Shown here one piece after another: positions 60,066 through 62,134 of a stretch of 62,134 nucleotides of DNA. The notes under the pieces were generated by a model, which saw only the letters and a list, made by a program, of their open reading frames with translations, was not told the origin of the DNA and ran no database searches. Position 1 is the first letter of the stretch; each line of letters opens with the position of its first letter. The DNA is from an uncultured Megasphaera sp. (GTDB taxonomy: Bacteria; Bacillota; Negativicutes; Veillonellales; Megasphaeraceae). The DNA lies in contig UQHB01000014.1 of assembly GCA_900540735.1 (NCBI GenBank), forward strand, positions 1 through 62,134, given 5' to 3'. The translations under genes and the position numbers were made by a program.

Positions 60066-62134
60066 TCATTCCGGCAGGCTCAGGAACCCTTGTAGCAACG
60101 CACCGGGGAACTGGAACTTTTTCTCCGTCCCTCCAAACACTACGACAATCAAGCCACCTTGAATTTCTTTGACCGTTCCCATGCCGAATGCTTTATGCCG
60201 AAGCTGACTGCCAACCACAACACGGGACAAATCCACCTGCTTGTGTGGTGCAGATTCTGCTGGTTTTGGTGCTGGTGGGGTATAGCGTGGCTTTTCCAAA
60301 TGCCGCCCATACACAGCAGGTTTTTCTGCAACCTGCTTTTCCTTTTTGGGCTGATCCATATCCCTGACAGCTTCCGCAAAATCCAGAAACGGCTTTTCCG
60401 GCAAATCATCCACCGAAGGAATTGGCGCTTCCATCGAAGCCTGTTGTATAGCGAACATACTGTTATAGTCAGCATCCGTGATAACCGTATCCCAGCCGCC
60501 ACGGTTCTCGCCTTCGTGCCGGTCAATGCCGGTATAACTCAAGCTGGCGTCTTCGTATCTCTTGAACTTATAAACGGCATCGTTCATCAGTGAATCATTG
60601 AACACACCCAGCGATACCAAGAGTTCAAAATCCTTTACATCCAGACCCGTTACTTTCTTGAAAAGCCCTGGCTCCAGCTGTGTGATAACATCCTTCAGGC
60701 ATCGTTCCCGGTAATCGGTCAGATACATGAAAACCGGAATGCGGGTGGCAAACTTAATCAGCTTCTCCTGAATCTGTTTGCGTTTGGATTTATACTCTTT
60801 TTCTTCCTCACTCAGCTCCTTTTTCTCTTTTGTCGTGAGTTTTTCTGTGCCCTCTTTCTTCGCCTTTTTTACGGCTTCGGACTTATTGATAATGGTCTTT
60901 ATATCCTCATTCAGACTACGGAAGCCTTCAATTTTCATCAGAGCATCCATCGCCGCCGGACTTGACATTAAACGGGAAAGTGTATCGTTATCCACATTGA
61001 CAAGCAGCGCACTTTCCCAGCGTTTTGCCAGCAAGGTGGCTGATGTTCCTGCCATAGCAATGTCCAGAACCTCACCTGCATCAATCTGCCGCATGGTGCT
61101 GCCATCATAGGCAATGACCGGCAGAAAATTGATAAACTCCGCCACCTTCTTTTCCGGGTTTCCTTCGTCAATGTTCAAGCGGCAGCTGTAATCGGAAATC
61201 TGCTTGAGTGCCCGATCAAGAGCAAAGTCAAACACATAACATTCCTGCTTGACAATTTCCTTTTTGCCGCCGTCTGTTGTGATCTCCCACGGACTCTGCA
61301 CCCGGAACGCTGCCTGAAAATAGGTTTCCGGGCTGGACAGATTGCGAAGCATAAAAATGCCTGTCCACGGTTTAACTGTAACACCCGTTGTCAGCTTGCC
61401 GCAGGAAAGGGTGATCGTCTTACTCTCCAATGGGTCACGCATGGATTTTAACACCGGCTCCAGAGCTGCTACACCGATTCCGGCTCCGGTCCCTGCACAG
61501 ACATTGATGGTGTAATCATGATAGAAAGTATTCTGCTTCTGCATCAGCAGATTTTTCATCGCATAGCAGGAAGCCACATTGGGGAGAAACCAAAGTGTAT
61601 GCTGCAACACATTCAGCAGGCGTACATCGGCATACGGCATGGCAGGTTTTTTTGCTCCCAGCTTCAAATCATCCACACTGGTTTCCAGATACGCACCCCG
61701 AATCAGATCCAGCCACTTCTGCACCTCATTTTCATAGACAAAGCGAGCGTCTGCACCTTTGCCTTTGGCAGAGAAAAACACATTCAGGTCGAACTCATTG
61801 AACTCTCCTTGCATGGCGATCTGACGGATACTGTCCGGGATGCGGTAAGTCATCATCACCATACGGGGCAGTACTGCATAGGGATTGCCGTCACCTTGCC
61901 AGTTTTCCTTTGCCCGCTGTTCATCTGAGTACGTCCAGTTGTAAATCTGATCCTCGATAAATTCACCGGAATTCAGTGCCCGAAACGGCGTACCGGACAG
62001 ATACAGATAATACATGGTTGTGATGGGCAGGAAAGTTTCATCGTAGGCGTTGCCACGATCATACTTATCCATATCCTCGCTGTCGTAGCTGTCCTCGTCC
62101 TCCTGCTCAAACAGCTTTTTGGCGTTTTCTTTCC
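60066..62134 (-). CDS. large SF2 helicase-type restriction/defence protein, C-terminal part
   Basis: The frame is open to the right edge, so the N-terminus is outside; about 689 codons are visible. It shows late SF2 motifs in KTITLSCGKLTTGVTVKPW and AAFRVQSPWEI, preceded by TMYYLYLSGTPFRALNSGEF, the SAT-like motif III region. Then come a Lys/Glu-rich coiled coil (about codon 415-440 from 62072), a charged linker, and an 80-residue end with a CarD/Tudor-like fold (GSQLRHKAFGMGTVKEIQGG, VVVFGGTEKKF). Such proteins in mobile elements are annotated as DEAD-box helicases or restriction endonucleases. The nuclease or methylase part would be in the missing N-terminus. Confidence 0.65.
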   Translation of the reverse strand, partial: KENAKKLFEQEDEDSYDSEDMDKYDRGNAYDETFLPITTMYYLYLSGTPFRALNSGEFIEDQIYNWTYSDEQRAKENWQGDGNPYAVLPRMVMMTYRIPDSIRQIAMQGEFNEFDLNVFFSAKGKGADARFVYENEVQKWLDLIRGAYLETSVDDLKLGAKKPAMPYADVRLLNVLQHTLWFLPNVASCYAMKNLLMQKQNTFYHDYTINVCAGTGAGIGVAALEPVLKSMRDPLESKTITLSCGKLTTGVTVKPWTGIFMLRNLSSPETYFQAAFRVQSPWEITTDGGKKEIVKQECYVFDFALDRALKQISDYSCRLNIDEGNPEKKVAEFINFLPVIAYDGSTMRQIDAGEVLDIAMAGTSATLLAKRWESALLVNVDNDTLSRLMSSPAAMDALMKIEGFRSLNEDIKTIINKSEAVKKAKKEGTEKLTTKEKKELSEEEKEYKSKRKQIQEKLIKFATRIPVFMYLTDYRERCLKDVITQLEPGLFKKVTGLDVKDFELLVSLGVFNDSLMNDAVYKFKRYEDASLSYTGIDRHEGENRGGWDTVITDADYNSMFAIQQASMEAPIPSVDDLPEKPFLDFAEAVRDMDQPKKEKQVAEKPAVYGRHLEKPRYTPPAPKPAESAPHKQVDLSRVVVGSQLRHKAFGMGTVKEIQGGLIVVVFGGTEKKFQFPGALLQGFLSLPE

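Larger units (their letters stand above)
56105..62134 (-). mobile_element. decayed integrative/mobilisable element (left end in window)
   Basis: From the phosphatase gene rightward, the genes are int (broken), xis, a virE-like gene (truncated), a relaxase gene (deleted and frameshifted) and a large helicase-like gene that leaves the window. All are on the minus strand. Int and Xis are of the Tn916 family; the relaxase and VirE-like proteins resemble those of mobilisable elements in gut Clostridia. Only one end is visible. Confidence 0.85.

Noticed and set aside
1..62134. tRNA genes, rRNA genes or CRISPR arrays
   Set aside because: No T-loop/anticodon patterns, no rRNA signature segments and no regularly spaced repeats were noticed by eye; a dedicated search could still find a tRNA I missed.

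Overview
The window looks like a chromosome segment of a Negativicutes bacterium (Firmicutes with an outer membrane), most like Megasphaera or a close relative. This is my inference. It carries a TonB-dependent outer-membrane receptor next to typical Firmicutes genes: an HrcA/CIRCE heat-shock operon, the glgD subunit, a mltG-trmR-U32 cluster, and mfd followed by a YabM-like flippase, mazG and HU. No rRNA, tRNA or CRISPR array was seen.

Layout. 1-8.2 kb: ilvE (minus), a UPF0126 membrane protein behind a long structured leader, a DUF4127 exported protein, a small exported protein that appears frameshifted, then mltG-trmR-U32-DUF4911, whose promoter sits so close to the ATG that the mRNA may be leaderless. 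8.2-20.4 kb: one glycogen operon, glgC-glgD-glgP-glgB-glgA-GH13/GH77 fusion. It covers ADP-glucose formation, polymerisation, branching, phosphorolysis and maltodextrin processing. GlgB carries a basic tail with an AT-hook-like motif. 20.4-25.1 kb: a lone OLD-type ATPase/TOPRIM nuclease, a TonB receptor with a G9 tract in its signal peptide and a Fur-like box, and a beheaded TIGR04076 gene. 25.1-33.4 kb: hrcA-grpE-dnaK-dnaJ-prmA-rsmE-mtaB-HIT plus a 48-residue membrane peptide.

33.4-34.8 kb is a gene-free, AT-rich convergent intergenic region. About 1.05 kb of it is bounded by 47/48-nt imperfect inverted repeats. Four copies of an unusual hairpin lie here and elsewhere (22.2, 25.0, 33.5 and 34.7 kb). 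Each has a nearly identical core of about 40 nt inside an outer stem whose sequence differs at each site but still pairs.

34.8-56 kb (minus strand): a SAM by-product operon (hslO-mtnP-mtnA-ahcY-mtaD), a broken EamA transporter, alr, two small membrane-associated proteins, an SDR oxidoreductase, a TauE/SafE permease, a divergent polysaccharide deacetylase, a UgtP-like glycosyltransferase, HU, mazG, a flippase, mfd, an amidase, a small Cys-motif protein and a low-molecular-weight phosphatase.

56.1 kb to the right edge: a decayed integrative/mobilisable element. It has a Tn916-type integrase with an in-frame TGA, an intact excisionase, a virE-like gene missing its 5' part and joined to a relaxase remnant, a relaxase gene with apparent deletions, and the C-terminal part of a large helicase-type protein that runs off the window.
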